The notes: generated by a model from the sequence alone, not told the origin. A DNA stretch of 64,000 bases from Bacillus alveayuensis (GCA_030812955.1 JAUSTR010000004.1:124001-188000), one strand, 5' to 3'; positions 49,738 through 58,239 are shown, counted from the first letter of the stretch. Program-made: numbers and translations.

Positions 49738-49891
49738 TTTATCTCTCCTCCTTACTTAGACCTATTATATGTTTAATTTACATCTGTGTTTGGATATTGG
49801 CCCATTTTCTTAAGGATTTTAAGTATTCGTAAACGGAACGCATTTTTCCAAAAGGCCATCATAATTATGTATAGAACCCCTTATATATTAA

Positions 49892-49966
49892 TGCTGTTTT
49901 CGTAAACTTTGTCGCTTGCCTGACAGCCGAAAAGCTATGGTAAAGCCAATCTTTTAGATAAGAGCC
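49892..49966 (-). repeat. Family A MITE-like repeat, copy 7 (minimal, about 75 bp)
   Basis: Only the two ends remain (TGCTGTTTTCGTAAAC ... GATAAGAGCC) with a short CTGACAG core. Flanks TATATTAA (49884-49891) and TATAATAA (49967-49974) match at 7 of 8. It stops 7 bp before the yjcA ribosome site. Confidence 0.82.
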
Positions 49967-49988
49967 TATAATAAAGGAGAGAATAGCA

Positions 49989-50336
49989 CTGAACGTTTTT
50001 CATTTTGTATTACTTGTTTTCGCAAGCTTCCGGTTAACGAGATTAATGGTTTACGATAAAATCACAGAGTTTATGAGAAGACCTTTCCATCGCATCGTCG
50101 AAGAGACGCTGCCAGATGGAACGAAAGTGGATTATATTGAAATCAAAGGGTCAGGAATTAGGAAATGGATAGGTGAATTGCTTAGCTGTCATTGGTGTAC
50201 GGGCATTTGGAGTGCCACTTTCCTTTATGCAATGTATCAATATTATTATGAATTAGCACAACCACTGATCATCATACTCGCAATTGCTGGTTTGGCTGCC
50301 TTACTGGAAACAATTGTAGGAAAAATATTGGAATAA
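49989..50336 (+). CDS. yjcA: YjcA, DUF1360 sporulation membrane protein, probable CTG start
   Basis: 115 residues if it starts at CTG 49989, with AAAGGAGA (49973-49980) well spaced. The added N-terminus FHFVLLVFASFRLTRLMVYD matches the start of B. subtilis YjcA, so the first ATG at 50046 would remove a conserved membrane helix. An in-frame stop at 49959 leaves no ATG, GTG or TTG upstream. Conserved core: LLSCHWCTGIW, then a second hydrophobic helix (PLIIILAIAGLAALLE). Known family of sporulation membrane proteins. Confidence 0.83.
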   Translation: MNVFHFVLLVFASFRLTRLMVYDKITEFMRRPFHRIVEETLPDGTKVDYIEIKGSGIRKWIGELLSCHWCTGIWSATFLYAMYQYYYELAQPLIIILAIAGLAALLETIVGKILE

Positions 50337-50338
50337 TG

Positions 50339-50404
50339 GAGGCTGGTCTAAAAGTGTCTAAACTCACGCGCTGTGGTGTCTGACACTACCAGCCTCTTTT
50401 TTGA
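50339..50404 (+). terminator. Long terminator hairpin after yjcA
   Basis: Outer GAGGCTGGT/ACCAGCCTC and inner AGTGTC/GACACT, then T6. Same layout as 15802-15872. Confidence 0.85.
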
Positions 50405-50562
50405 TTATTGAAGGAACAAAGAAGGACCTTATTAGTTGGATGAAGTGATATGAAGGAGGGGGAAAGCTTATAAGGACTGTGGAACGAATTCGTATACTGT
50501 TTAACTAATTTAACGCATACACTTAAATTAGATGATATTAAGGAATAAGGGGAAGAGAGCGA

Positions 50563-51651
50563 TTGATTTCATTTATCGTAGGGCGAAATTTTGGTCATTT
50601 AAACCGATGTGTAGCGACGATTTCTAAGTTCCGTGAAATAAACGATGAGCCTATTAAAATCTATGCCTTCCCGCATTCATTTGACTGGTTACAAAAAAAT
50701 TTACCTTATGCAGAGCTTAAACAAATAAAATGGGATACATTGCAAAAGGATCAAGAGAGGATATTTCATTCTAAGCTGATCGTTCATGATTGGCGAAAAG
50801 ATGTTACGAAACTGAAGGAGAATCGAAATCAAGATTGTATTATAACCGGAATTTATCATAGTGATTTAATCGTTTCAAATCAGGACAGTCCATATATAAA
50901 AAATTTCAAAGCCATTACGAGAGAAGTAGCGAATCAGTCGACTGATATTTTTTTTCATATGAATCTCAAAGAGCCGAATGAAATCCCTGATTTATCAACT
51001 TATTATGTACCAATTCCACTTATATGTCGTGATATCACACTTGAACCAAAAGAAGTCAAGAAAATTCTTGATATTCCAGAGGAAGAGCCGTTTATTTTAG
51101 TTCATATGGGAGGAGGCGTTGGGCCGAAGAGGTATAAGTATATCGAAGAGTGGTTTACGAAAATCAATCATATGAAAACGTCTTATCGACTTGTTATTGC
51201 CAATCAATTCGAGAACGTTCCATTTCCATTTCATTCAAATATTATTCAAGCTCCATTGTTTTATAATGGAATTAATCTTGTGAATGCAGCAGATCTCGTT
51301 ATTAGTAAACCTGGAATGGGAATATTAATGGACTGTATTTCAACTCGCACCCCTCTACTAGCTCTGCCGGCGGATACAGATGAGCGTGAAGTCAAAAATG
51401 TCATGTTAAAAGAACTGATTGGAAGTGATATTTGTTTAGCTTACGAAAATTTTTCATCAATCGATTTGACAAATCGCATCGAAGAAATTATGAAATATTC
51501 ACAAAATATGATACAATCTTTTCAAAATGTCCCAACGAATGGTGCTGAAATTGCAGCAAATGCTTTTTCTTTACTTAGCGGAAAATATTGTCAAGATCTT
51601 CCGGAATTGTATAGGGAAATATTAGAGCTGACACCATTTAAAGTATACTAA
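50563..51651 (+). CDS. GT-B-like (MurG-type) glycosyltransferase homologue, paralogue 1
   Basis: 362 residues from TTG 50563 behind GGGGAAGAGAG. Begins ISFIVGRNFGHLNRCVATI and later carries LVHMGGGVGPKRYKY and VNAADLVISKPGMGILMDCI, the glycine-rich donor-site layout of MurG/GT28-like GT-B proteins. No signal or membrane segment. It is a clear paralogue of 52915-54009, and a GT4 gene lies between them on the other strand. A sugar-transfer or sugar-epimerase role is inferred from fold and neighbours; the exact family is not recognised. Confidence 0.75.
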   Translation: MISFIVGRNFGHLNRCVATISKFREINDEPIKIYAFPHSFDWLQKNLPYAELKQIKWDTLQKDQERIFHSKLIVHDWRKDVTKLKENRNQDCIITGIYHSDLIVSNQDSPYIKNFKAITREVANQSTDIFFHMNLKEPNEIPDLSTYYVPIPLICRDITLEPKEVKKILDIPEEEPFILVHMGGGVGPKRYKYIEEWFTKINHMKTSYRLVIANQFENVPFPFHSNIIQAPLFYNGINLVNAADLVISKPGMGILMDCISTRTPLLALPADTDEREVKNVMLKELIGSDICLAYENFSSIDLTNRIEEIMKYSQNMIQSFQNVPTNGAEIAANAFSLLSGKYCQDLPELYREILELTPFKVY

Positions 51652-51704
51652 TGGATCGTGGCTTATCATTGTCAAAAACATAACATGAAAATGGTGTCAG
51701 ACGA

Positions 51705-52790
51705 TTACTTATTCTTACATTCATTGATTATATTCGTATATAAGAACTCAAGTTGTTGAACCTGTTTTTGTAAGTGAAAGTCTTTTGTTACAATTTCCCG
51801 TCCTTTTTTTCCCATTTCATACCACTTGTTTTCATTTTGAATCATTTTTATCATCCATTTGGCTAAATCTTGGCTATCGTTTTCTTCAGCCAAAAAGCCT
51901 GACTGTCCGTGCGACACGAGTTCAGGGATTCCGGCATGCCTTGTCGAAACAACCGGTAGACCACATGCCATTGCTTCTTTTAATACATTCGGTATTCCTT
52001 CTTGATTTCCGTTGTAATCAGTATGGCTAGCCAATACAAAAAAGCTGGCATTTCTCATTTCTTGAGCCACTTCACCATGTGAAATCGCCCCAAGCAGTTT
52101 GACTTTTTCAGTTAGATTGAGCTTTTTAATTTGATTTTCTAATTTTTCTCGAAGTGGACCATCACCAGCAATTCGAAGTTTGACATGCGGAACGTTTTCT
52201 GACACGAAAGAAAATGCTTCAATTAAAAGATCCATCCCTTTTTTATGAACGAGTCGACCAACGGAAAGAATGATTATCTCCCCATCATGGGGCTTCTTTT
52301 TTGGCTCAAATGGAAAATGATGAATGTCAATTCCACTATAATGAACAACGATCTTCTCTTCAGGACATCCGTATTCCATGAGAATGTTTTTCATATATCT
52401 TGATGCTACGGTAAACAGTTCCCCTTCTTCAAATAAGTCTTGAATTCGATCACGATAATATTTTTCATAGACTCTTTGATTAGAAGGGAGGTCAAACCCA
52501 TGGAAAGAAGTGATCATTGGTAAATTTGCTTTTTGTTTCACTTTTAGCACATTGATTCCTGCAATTCCAAAGCGAGCGTGAATAAGGTCAACTTGATGGT
52601 TTTGAACATGGGATAACAAATCTTTTTTTCTTTCATATTGTATGATTGGTTCAAAAGGGAATTTATCTAAATTCACAAGCTTTTTCGTAAAAACGACAGG
52701 GGAAAATTTTGTTAAATTCACTAATTCATTGTAAATGAACGTCTCACTAATCGGTAGGTATTCCGTTCGAACAACCGCAACTTTTCCCAT
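51705..52790 (-). CDS. Glycosyltransferase family 4 protein
   Basis: 361 residues from ATG 52790 behind AGGAGGTAG; the frame is open 29 codons further up but without a start signal. GT-B fold with FHGFDLPS, ILSVGRLVHKKGMDLLIEAF and the donor-site KEAMACGLPVVSTRHAGIPELV. Starts MGKVAVVRTEYLPISETFIY, the pattern of transferases acting in surface polysaccharide synthesis. Its promoter region is shared with divergent 52915-54009. Confidence 0.88.
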   Translation of the reverse strand: MGKVAVVRTEYLPISETFIYNELVNLTKFSPVVFTKKLVNLDKFPFEPIIQYERKKDLLSHVQNHQVDLIHARFGIAGINVLKVKQKANLPMITSFHGFDLPSNQRVYEKYYRDRIQDLFEEGELFTVASRYMKNILMEYGCPEEKIVVHYSGIDIHHFPFEPKKKPHDGEIIILSVGRLVHKKGMDLLIEAFSFVSENVPHVKLRIAGDGPLREKLENQIKKLNLTEKVKLLGAISHGEVAQEMRNASFFVLASHTDYNGNQEGIPNVLKEAMACGLPVVSTRHAGIPELVSHGQSGFLAEENDSQDLAKWMIKMIQNENKWYEMGKKGREIVTKDFHLQKQVQQLEFLYTNIINECKNK

Positions 52791-52851
52791 TTTTCTACCT
52801 CCTAGAGACCATAATCTTATACTTATGTATTCCACTGATAACTGTTTTGTG

Positions 52852-52879
52852 ACTTTCGTATATTTGGATGCATACATTA
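52852..52879 (+). promoter_or_regulatory. Candidate sigma-K promoter for the second GRNFGHLNR gene
   Basis: AC at 52852-52853, 17 bp, then CATACATTA at 52871-52879, an exact match to the sigma-K -10 CATANNNTA, 35 bp before the ATG. On the opposite strand AC-16 bp-CATAAGTATA near 52820-52845 could serve the divergent GT4 gene. Confidence 0.6.
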
Positions 52880-52914
52880 GTGAAGGGAATACGACTGGGC
52901 AAGGAGAGGGAAAA

Positions 52915-54009
52915 ATGATTTCTTATATTGTTGGGCGAAACTTCGGTCATCTTAATCGGGCAGTTGCAATCATTGAAAAGTTTCATGAAGCGAATCAGGA
53001 AGAGATCGTTCGCATTTATACATTTCCTCATTCGTTTTCATGGATAAAAGAAAATATACCATTTGTTGAGCTAGATTGTTTTAAGAAGTATAAAAAATAT
53101 TCACAGCTACAAAATGAAATTCGTCACTCGAGCCTTATTATGCATGATTGGCGAATGGAAGTTAGAAAGCTAAGGTCTGATCGAAAAGAATTTGATGCTA
53201 TTATGGGAGGCATTTATCATAGCGATCTTAAAATTTATGATGATGATATGATAGAAGCTCGAAATTTTAAAGAATTTATTAGGAACACAGCAAACGAAAC
53301 AACCGATATTTTTTTTCATATAAACCTTGTTCAGCCAAATGAAGTTCCTGACCTTTCCACTTTTTATGTTCCGATTCCGCTTATTGCCCGCGATGTGACG
53401 ATGAGTGTAAATGAGGTTAAGGAATCTCTCGGCCTGCAGCCTGATGAGCTGTTTCTATTAATTCAAATGGGAGGAGGAGTAGGTCCGAGTAAATATAAAT
53501 ATACAGAAGAGTGGTATGATAAGATTAATCAACTTAGACTTCCCATTCGCATTGTCGTAGCCAATCAATTTGCAGGACTTCCATTTCCATTTCATGCAAA
53601 TATTATTCAAGCCCCTCTTTTTTATAATGGAATTAATCTCATTAATGCAGCGGATGTGGTGATCTCAAAGCCAGGTATGGGGATTTTAACGGATGCGATT
53701 GCTACCAAAACCCCTCTATTACTTCTTCCTCCAGATGATGCAGAACGACAAGCAAAGCACGATATGCTCCAAAAAATAGTCGGAAGCGATATTGGAACAA
53801 TTGAAGCAAACTTTTCGAAAGATGATTTATCGAGGCGGATAAATGAAATATTGGATCAAAAAAATAAAATTACGGAAGCTTTTCAAACAATCCCAGATAA
53901 TGGAGCGGAAATCATGTCAAAAGCGATAAATTTATTGTGCGGAAAACCATTAAACGATCTGCCATTCTTGTATGAAGAAGTATTAAAATTAACGCCTTTT
54001 TCCGTTTGA
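52915..54009 (+). CDS. GT-B-like (MurG-type) glycosyltransferase homologue, paralogue 2
   Basis: 364 residues from ATG 52915 behind AAGGAGAGGG; upstream in-frame ATG at 52735 overlaps the divergent gene and is unlikely. Starts ISYIVGRNFGHLNRAVAII and keeps LIQMGGGVGPSKYKY and INAADVVISKPGMGILTDAI. It matches paralogue 1 along its whole length, including the ends (LPxLYxExLxLTPFxV). A sigma-K-like promoter upstream suggests mother-cell expression in late sporulation. Confidence 0.77.
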   Translation: MISYIVGRNFGHLNRAVAIIEKFHEANQEEIVRIYTFPHSFSWIKENIPFVELDCFKKYKKYSQLQNEIRHSSLIMHDWRMEVRKLRSDRKEFDAIMGGIYHSDLKIYDDDMIEARNFKEFIRNTANETTDIFFHINLVQPNEVPDLSTFYVPIPLIARDVTMSVNEVKESLGLQPDELFLLIQMGGGVGPSKYKYTEEWYDKINQLRLPIRIVVANQFAGLPFPFHANIIQAPLFYNGINLINAADVVISKPGMGILTDAIATKTPLLLLPPDDAERQAKHDMLQKIVGSDIGTIEANFSKDDLSRRINEILDQKNKITEAFQTIPDNGAEIMSKAINLLCGKPLNDLPFLYEEVLKLTPFSV

Positions 54010-54073
54010 AAATAGTAGTGTCAGCATCCTTTAAAAGAAAATTCGAGGGTGCTCGTTCCAATTCAATGATGAA

Positions 54074-54099
54074 AACCCTCATCACAATGGATGAGGGTT
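54074..54099 (-). terminator. Terminator overlapping the GT2 gene end
   Basis: AACCCTCATC/GATGAGGGTT; on the minus strand the stem includes the GT2 stop codon and is followed by TTTCATC. Also convergent to 52915-54009. Confidence 0.75.
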
Positions 54100-54909
54100 A
54101 TCGTCATTTTGCTTCATTTTTGGAATTAATTCGGTTCGTAGCCATCCTTTTTCATTTAAATAAAATTTTGGGGTATATTCATCTCCCCATTTTTTTAAAT
54201 AATGCTGAATGAACTCTTTTTTTAGTTCGACATATTTATGTTGATTTTTATAGGAAGACTGTCTTTCATCCGTTATACGATTTAGATTATATAGGTATTC
54301 ATTAACCCAAAGGAAATCATATTGCTCAATTAATTTAAATTGAATTCTTCTATCTTCCATGTACCGTCCATCATATTGATCATGGATCTCCCAGCCTCCA
54401 ACCTTCCGTAAACAATCCGTCCGATAAAATCTTGGGTATACGGTTGAGTGGCATAAAAATTCATATTTTTGTTCTTTCGAAAAAGATCGCTGTTTTACTA
54501 ATTTAAAATGGTCCTTTGACTTCCACTTTTTGTGATTACTGTAGGCAAGGGCGACATTTTCATCGGCATTTTCCATGGCTAAAAGTAGCGTTTCTAATGC
54601 GTTATTTTCTAACCAATCGTCACTATCAAGCTGTACCATATATTTCGTATCAACTATTTTTAAGGCGATATTTAAAACACGACAAATTCCTAAATTTTTA
54701 GCTAGACGGTAATAGTCAATACGATTGTCTTTTTTTAAGAATGGTTCTACTGTTTTCATCGTATCATCTGTAGAACCATCATCGATGATCAGCACTTTCC
54801 AATTTTTTAAAGTTTGATTCAACACACTGTTGATTGCTTTTTTAATTAAATGGGCACGATTATAGGTCATGATGACAACGGTAACTAATGGATCTGATGC
54901 ACTTGACAA
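54082..54909 (-). CDS. Glycosyltransferase family 2 protein
   Basis: 275 residues from TTG 54909, which follows AGAGGTGAATATA; an upstream TTG at 54972 would add 21 residues without a ribosome site. GT-A fold: VTVVIMTYNRAHLIKKAINS, VLIIDDGSTDDT and the metal-binding VQLDSDDW. A later ED-type catalytic segment (GRYMEDRRIQFKL) is visible. No membrane segment. Likely part of the spore glycan set, by neighbourhood. Confidence 0.88.
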   Translation of the reverse strand: MSSASDPLVTVVIMTYNRAHLIKKAINSVLNQTLKNWKVLIIDDGSTDDTMKTVEPFLKKDNRIDYYRLAKNLGICRVLNIALKIVDTKYMVQLDSDDWLENNALETLLLAMENADENVALAYSNHKKWKSKDHFKLVKQRSFSKEQKYEFLCHSTVYPRFYRTDCLRKVGGWEIHDQYDGRYMEDRRIQFKLIEQYDFLWVNEYLYNLNRITDERQSSYKNQHKYVELKKEFIQHYLKKWGDEYTPKFYLNEKGWLRTELIPKMKQNDDNPHPL

Positions 54910-55128
54910 TATATTCACCTCTAATTCTCCGATATGAGAGGGAGGATTTTCCTCACAAGAAACAATAAGCAACTACTTTGTTAGTTTATTCTTTAAATGA
55001 AGTTTAGTTCCTGTCACCGCACAATCTTTTCTCAAATGATCCGAGAGAGGCTACTTATGAAACACAATCAGATTATGGTTATCGAAACTACAAATGTTAT
55101 AAACTTTAGAAGAATCATTTTTTAAACA

Positions 55129-55208
55129 GGCTGTTTTTCGTCAACTTTGCTTGCCTGACAGTCGAAAAGCTATAAATATAGTAGAGCAAATTCTTTTAGA
55201 AAAGAGCC
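55129..55208 (-). repeat. Family A MITE-like repeat, copy 8 (minimal, 80 bp)
   Basis: Both ends present, core reduced to CCTGACAGTCGAAAAGC. Flanks TTTAAACA (55121-55128) and TTTAAAAA (55209-55216), 7 of 8. The right flank contains the stop codon (TAA, complement of 55210-55212) of the next gene. Confidence 0.83.
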
Positions 55209-55209
55209 T

Positions 55210-56022
55210 TTAAAAATTTATGACGACATTATTTAACGCATGCGTTCCATTAGGGATTTCTTTACCATAAACGAAGCCATCGATGATCACACTATTTTGA
55301 TTGTCCGGTTTTTTCAATTTGACTTCAAACCCAGAAAATGCAATCGTTTCATTTATAGGGAGCTCCTTAACCCCAATTGGTTTTAGCCAATATTCTCCTG
55401 TTTCTCTCACTTTTTCCATCCAGTTTTCATGTAAAAATTCCCATTGTAAAATAGGTGAATCCATATTGAAATCTCTTTTATTTTTCCTATTCATGACGAT
55501 TTTCCCGCTTAGATTTCCCGCTTCTTTCGGAGAGATGCGAAGACAAAGGATGATATCATTTAACGGTTGGTTTCCTGAATTTTGGATGATAAAATCCCCA
55601 ATGATGCTAATGGCATCCTCATCCTTAGAAGGTAAGATAATAGAATAAGAAAAATGGGATTGAAGGGAATAAACTGGTTCAATCTTTTTTTCTTCTGTTT
55701 TTGGCTCTTCCTTTCGTTGTAGCTTCATTATCATTAACTCTTCTTTTTGCTTTTTTTCTTCTTCCAACTCCACTTCCATTTGTAAAAGCTTTTCTTCTAG
55801 CTGGGCAATTTTTTTCTCATAGTTTTCGATATTATATTTTTGTATATCAACGAGCTTTTTTTGCAAATATTGATTACGAGCACGTTCTTTTTTGATTTGT
55901 TGTTTGAGCTCTTCCATTTTCTTTTCATAATTAGCAGCTTCTGAACGGTAGTGTAATATTTTTTGTTCGAGCTGTAAAAATCGATCTTTATTGGCTTTTT
56001 GTTTAGAAGGATCATGCTCCAT
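55210..56022 (-). CDS. Coiled-coil protein with C-terminal beta domain
   Basis: 270 residues. Residues about 10-105 are a long charged coiled coil (LEQKILHYRSEAANYEKKMEELKQQ and following); residues about 120-270 look beta-rich (HFSYSIILPS, GDFIIQNSGNQPLNDIILCL, VIIDGFVYGKEIP). No signal peptide. ATG behind AAAGGAGGAAAGC. Not recognised as a named family; the layout and location suggest a spore surface or coat assembly protein. Confidence 0.75.
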   Translation of the reverse strand: MEHDPSKQKANKDRFLQLEQKILHYRSEAANYEKKMEELKQQIKKERARNQYLQKKLVDIQKYNIENYEKKIAQLEEKLLQMEVELEEEKKQKEELMIMKLQRKEEPKTEEKKIEPVYSLQSHFSYSIILPSKDEDAISIIGDFIIQNSGNQPLNDIILCLRISPKEAGNLSGKIVMNRKNKRDFNMDSPILQWEFLHENWMEKVRETGEYWLKPIGVKELPINETIAFSGFEVKLKKPDNQNSVIIDGFVYGKEIPNGTHALNNVVINF

Positions 56023-56148
56023 AAGCTTTCCTCCTTTAGCGTTTCGTCGTATTGATTTTCATCGCTTTGTTTTACATGTTGTTAGAGAATATTTCTTTTA
56101 CTTCATATGTATGTCATAAAAAAGGATTTCATTTCATAAGAAAAATAA

Positions 56149-56172
56149 AGGCTGCTGGGAACAGACAGCCTT
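56149..56172 (-). terminator. Terminator of the 224-residue gene
   Basis: AAGGCTG/CAGCCTT hairpin; on the minus strand followed by TATTTTTC. Confidence 0.75.
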
Positions 56173-56183
56173 GAAAAGGTATT

Positions 56184-56858
56184 TTATCGAGCTGGGAAAA
56201 CTTCTGGACATTGTGGAGGGAATTTTTGATCAGGACAAATATCAACGCCGCGGATGTCTTCTTCACGTGGTTTACAAATTCTTGCTTCCACTTCTAATTT
56301 TACGTCAGCTTCGACTTGTACGTCTAAGCAAAGGGTGATGGAAATATCCAATTGTTTAAAATCATTTGTACAAATGAGGGAAGCGTCACATTCACTAAAT
56401 GTTACTTCACATTCAACGTCTGTTCCATCTGGCGCACAAAGAATAAAGGTTTGAGCTGTTACGAATGTTATAGGTTTTTTCGATCTGCAAATAACTTTAT
56501 CATTTTCATCTAAAATCGCTACATTGGCTTGACCTTTTACTAATACCTTTACTTTTTGAAGTTTTACTTCGTCCCCATTTGGCAGTGTTACAGTTACATT
56601 TAAACGTCCATCTGGCTGGATGATTTCCTGGCAAATGATGGACTCTTCATCGATTTTACAAACGACCGTAAAATCCTCCGGGTCGTTTTGTTCGTCTAAA
56701 AATTTACAAATATCATCGATCGTTGACCCATCACACTTAAAAAAGTCTTTTAGATGATCATCAGATTTACTGATAACTGGTAGGTCTACTTGCCGAGTTA
56801 CCCAGTCAAACACTTTGCGCGTCTTAATACAAACTTTTTCTTTATCACGATGACTCAC
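56184..56858 (-). CDS. Beta-rich cysteine-containing protein, possible spore surface protein
   Basis: 224 residues, GTG start behind TTAGGAGG. Starts VCIKTRKVFDWVTRQVDLPV after six residues, then a beta-rich body with about a dozen spread cysteines (KFLDEQ, SIICQEII, LICTNDF, ARICKP, VDICPDQ, PPQCPE). No signal peptide, which is normal for mother-cell spore proteins. I recall similar VCxKxxKVFDWV starts in bacillus spore-surface or appendage-like proteins but cannot name the family. Confidence 0.72.
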   Translation of the reverse strand: MSHRDKEKVCIKTRKVFDWVTRQVDLPVISKSDDHLKDFFKCDGSTIDDICKFLDEQNDPEDFTVVCKIDEESIICQEIIQPDGRLNVTVTLPNGDEVKLQKVKVLVKGQANVAILDENDKVICRSKKPITFVTAQTFILCAPDGTDVECEVTFSECDASLICTNDFKQLDISITLCLDVQVEADVKLEVEARICKPREEDIRGVDICPDQKFPPQCPEVFPAR

Positions 56859-57022
56859 GTCTTTTCCTCCTAACTTAAGAATTTCCCATATAGGTATCGG
56901 GTCTACTGTATTTTATGAATAAACGTATTTTATGTGCCCGTGATATTAGCGGATTTTTTGTGCGAATGACATAATGGACTAGCCTTGTGAATTTTTATTA
57001 ATATGGATGTTAGTTTTCTAAA

Positions 57023-57141
57023 GGCTGTTTTGTAAACTTTGTTGCTTTTCAACGCACGCTATAAGCGTGGCATAGCAAGCGTGTCGCTTGCCTGGACAGT
57101 CGAAAAGCTATGGCAAAGCAACAATCTTTTAGAAAAAAGCC
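57023..57141 (-). repeat. Family A MITE-like repeat, copy 9 (core shortened)
   Basis: 119 bp from GGCTGTTTTGTAAAC to AGAAAAAAGCC, keeping the GTCGCTTGCC hairpin but not the GAACCGAACAAA arm. Flanks match at only 5 of 8. Confidence 0.78.
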
Positions 57142-57171
57142 TTAAAAAAAGAAAAGAGGGAGTGGATTTCA

Positions 57172-57525
57172 TTGAATAAAAAAGAATCTGAAACCATTAA
57201 AATATTGAAGGGAAGAATCAAGCACTTGCAGGCTGAACTCGCACGTGCACAAGCAAAGCTGATGGATTATGAAGAAAATCGGACAAATATGAATGTGAAA
57301 CGAGTTGAACAATTAGAAAGTGAAAATATTGTTTTAAAGGAACTGCTTTCAAAATACGAAAAAATCAATCTTGACCATTATGATCAATTAGTAAAGGAGA
57401 ATAAGGAGTTAAAGGAAAGATTAAAAAAGCTGGAAGAAAAAGAGATGATCATGGAAAACAGCGACTCAACTGATTCTTGGTTTATAAACAATTTAAAATC
57501 GCAAATGAGGAATCCGAAAAAATAA
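57172..57525 (+). CDS. Small coiled-coil protein
   Basis: 117 residues, TTG start behind GAGGGAGTGG. Almost entirely a charged heptad coiled coil (IKILKGRIKHLQAELARAQA; VEQLESENIVLKELLSKYEK; KELKERLKKLEEKE), ending with SWFINNLKSQMRNPKK. No membrane segment. Not recognised. It begins a run of four small genes leading to yjcZ, so a coat or crust role is possible. Confidence 0.7.
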   Translation: MNKKESETIKILKGRIKHLQAELARAQAKLMDYEENRTNMNVKRVEQLESENIVLKELLSKYEKINLDHYDQLVKENKELKERLKKLEEKEMIMENSDSTDSWFINNLKSQMRNPKK

Positions 57526-57601
57526 CGAAAAGATAGTTGTTTTGCTGACATCAAAAAGATTTTCCTTTTCATATGCTAAAAGCAAGAAGGGGAGATGAAA
57601 A

Positions 57602-57730
57602 ATGAGAAGGATTTCTCAAAAAAATCATTCATCAGTAGTGTATAGCTCTTCCCGAAAGCAGCAGAAACCTTCTTTAAAAAAGAAAAAAGGTGGATGCGGT
57701 TGTGGGACAAAATATGTAAAACGAACTTAA
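57602..57730 (+). CDS. Very small basic CGCG protein
   Basis: 42 residues with an excellent ribosome site (AAGGGGAG, 57588-57595) and its own terminator. Starts MRRISQKNHSSVVYSSSRKQ and ends with a lysine run, GGCGCG and TKYVKRT. The two cysteines in GCGCG and high basic charge resemble small cross-linked spore coat peptides. Not recognised; too short for default gene callers. Confidence 0.65.
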   Translation: MRRISQKNHSSVVYSSSRKQQKPSLKKKKGGCGCGTKYVKRT

Positions 57731-57752
57731 TCCCCTCCATTGGGGATTTTTG
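57730..57752 (+). terminator. Terminator of the 42-residue gene
   Basis: ATCCCC/GGGGAT hairpin followed by TTTTTG. Confidence 0.8.
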
Positions 57753-57775
57753 TTTGGAATTCAGGTGGTGATCAA

Positions 57776-58009
57776 ATGGATAAATTTGAAAAAGAATTAT
57801 CAAAATGGTTCCAAGAGGTTTATAGGGAGCACGACCAAGTGCAAAAAAAGTGTGATCAATGGATGCTTGAAAAAAATCAGGAATTAACCCAATTAGAGAA
57901 GAAAGCAAATACGTTCGAAAAAGAAATGGAAAAAAGTGCGAGTAATTTGGAAAAATGGCTTCAAAAACAACGGGGCAAATGGAAGGAATGGTTTTCTTAT
58001 GTTGATTAA
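57776..58009 (+). CDS. Small helical protein
   Basis: 77 residues from ATG 57776 behind CAGGTGGTG. One long amphipathic helix rich in Lys, Glu and Trp ([40 protein letters not shown]). Not recognised. Gap to the previous terminator is only 24 bp, so its promoter must overlap that terminator or transcription reads through. Confidence 0.65.
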   Translation: MDKFEKELSKWFQEVYREHDQVQKKCDQWMLEKNQELTQLEKKANTFEKEMEKSASNLEKWLQKQRGKWKEWFSYVD

Positions 58010-58113
58010 AGGTGTTTCATAAAAAATCCACGAATGCCTTATACATGTATCTATTCCATTTTATGCTTGAAAACATACATTATAGTAAAGAAACAAGGAG
58101 GAGGTGCAAAGAA

Positions 58114-58233
58114 ATGAGCTATGGCTGCTATGGATATGGGTATGGGTATGGAGGAGGATATGGCAACAGCTTCGTATTAATCGTCGTTCTATTCATTTTA
58201 TTAATCATCGTAGGTGTTTCTTTCGTTCACTAA
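58114..58233 (+). CDS. yjcZ: YjcZ-family sporulation protein
   Basis: 39 residues: a Gly/Tyr-rich start ([20 protein letters not shown]) and one hydrophobic helix ([17 protein letters not shown]). This is the YjcZ/YrpE-type small sporulation protein family. ATG at 58114 follows AAGGAGGAGGTG. In B. subtilis yjcZ lies between yjcA and spoVIF; here about 8 kb of other genes separate it from yjcA. Confidence 0.88.
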   Translation: MSYGCYGYGYGYGGGYGNSFVLIVVLFILLIIVGVSFVH

Positions 58234-58239
58234 TCAAGC

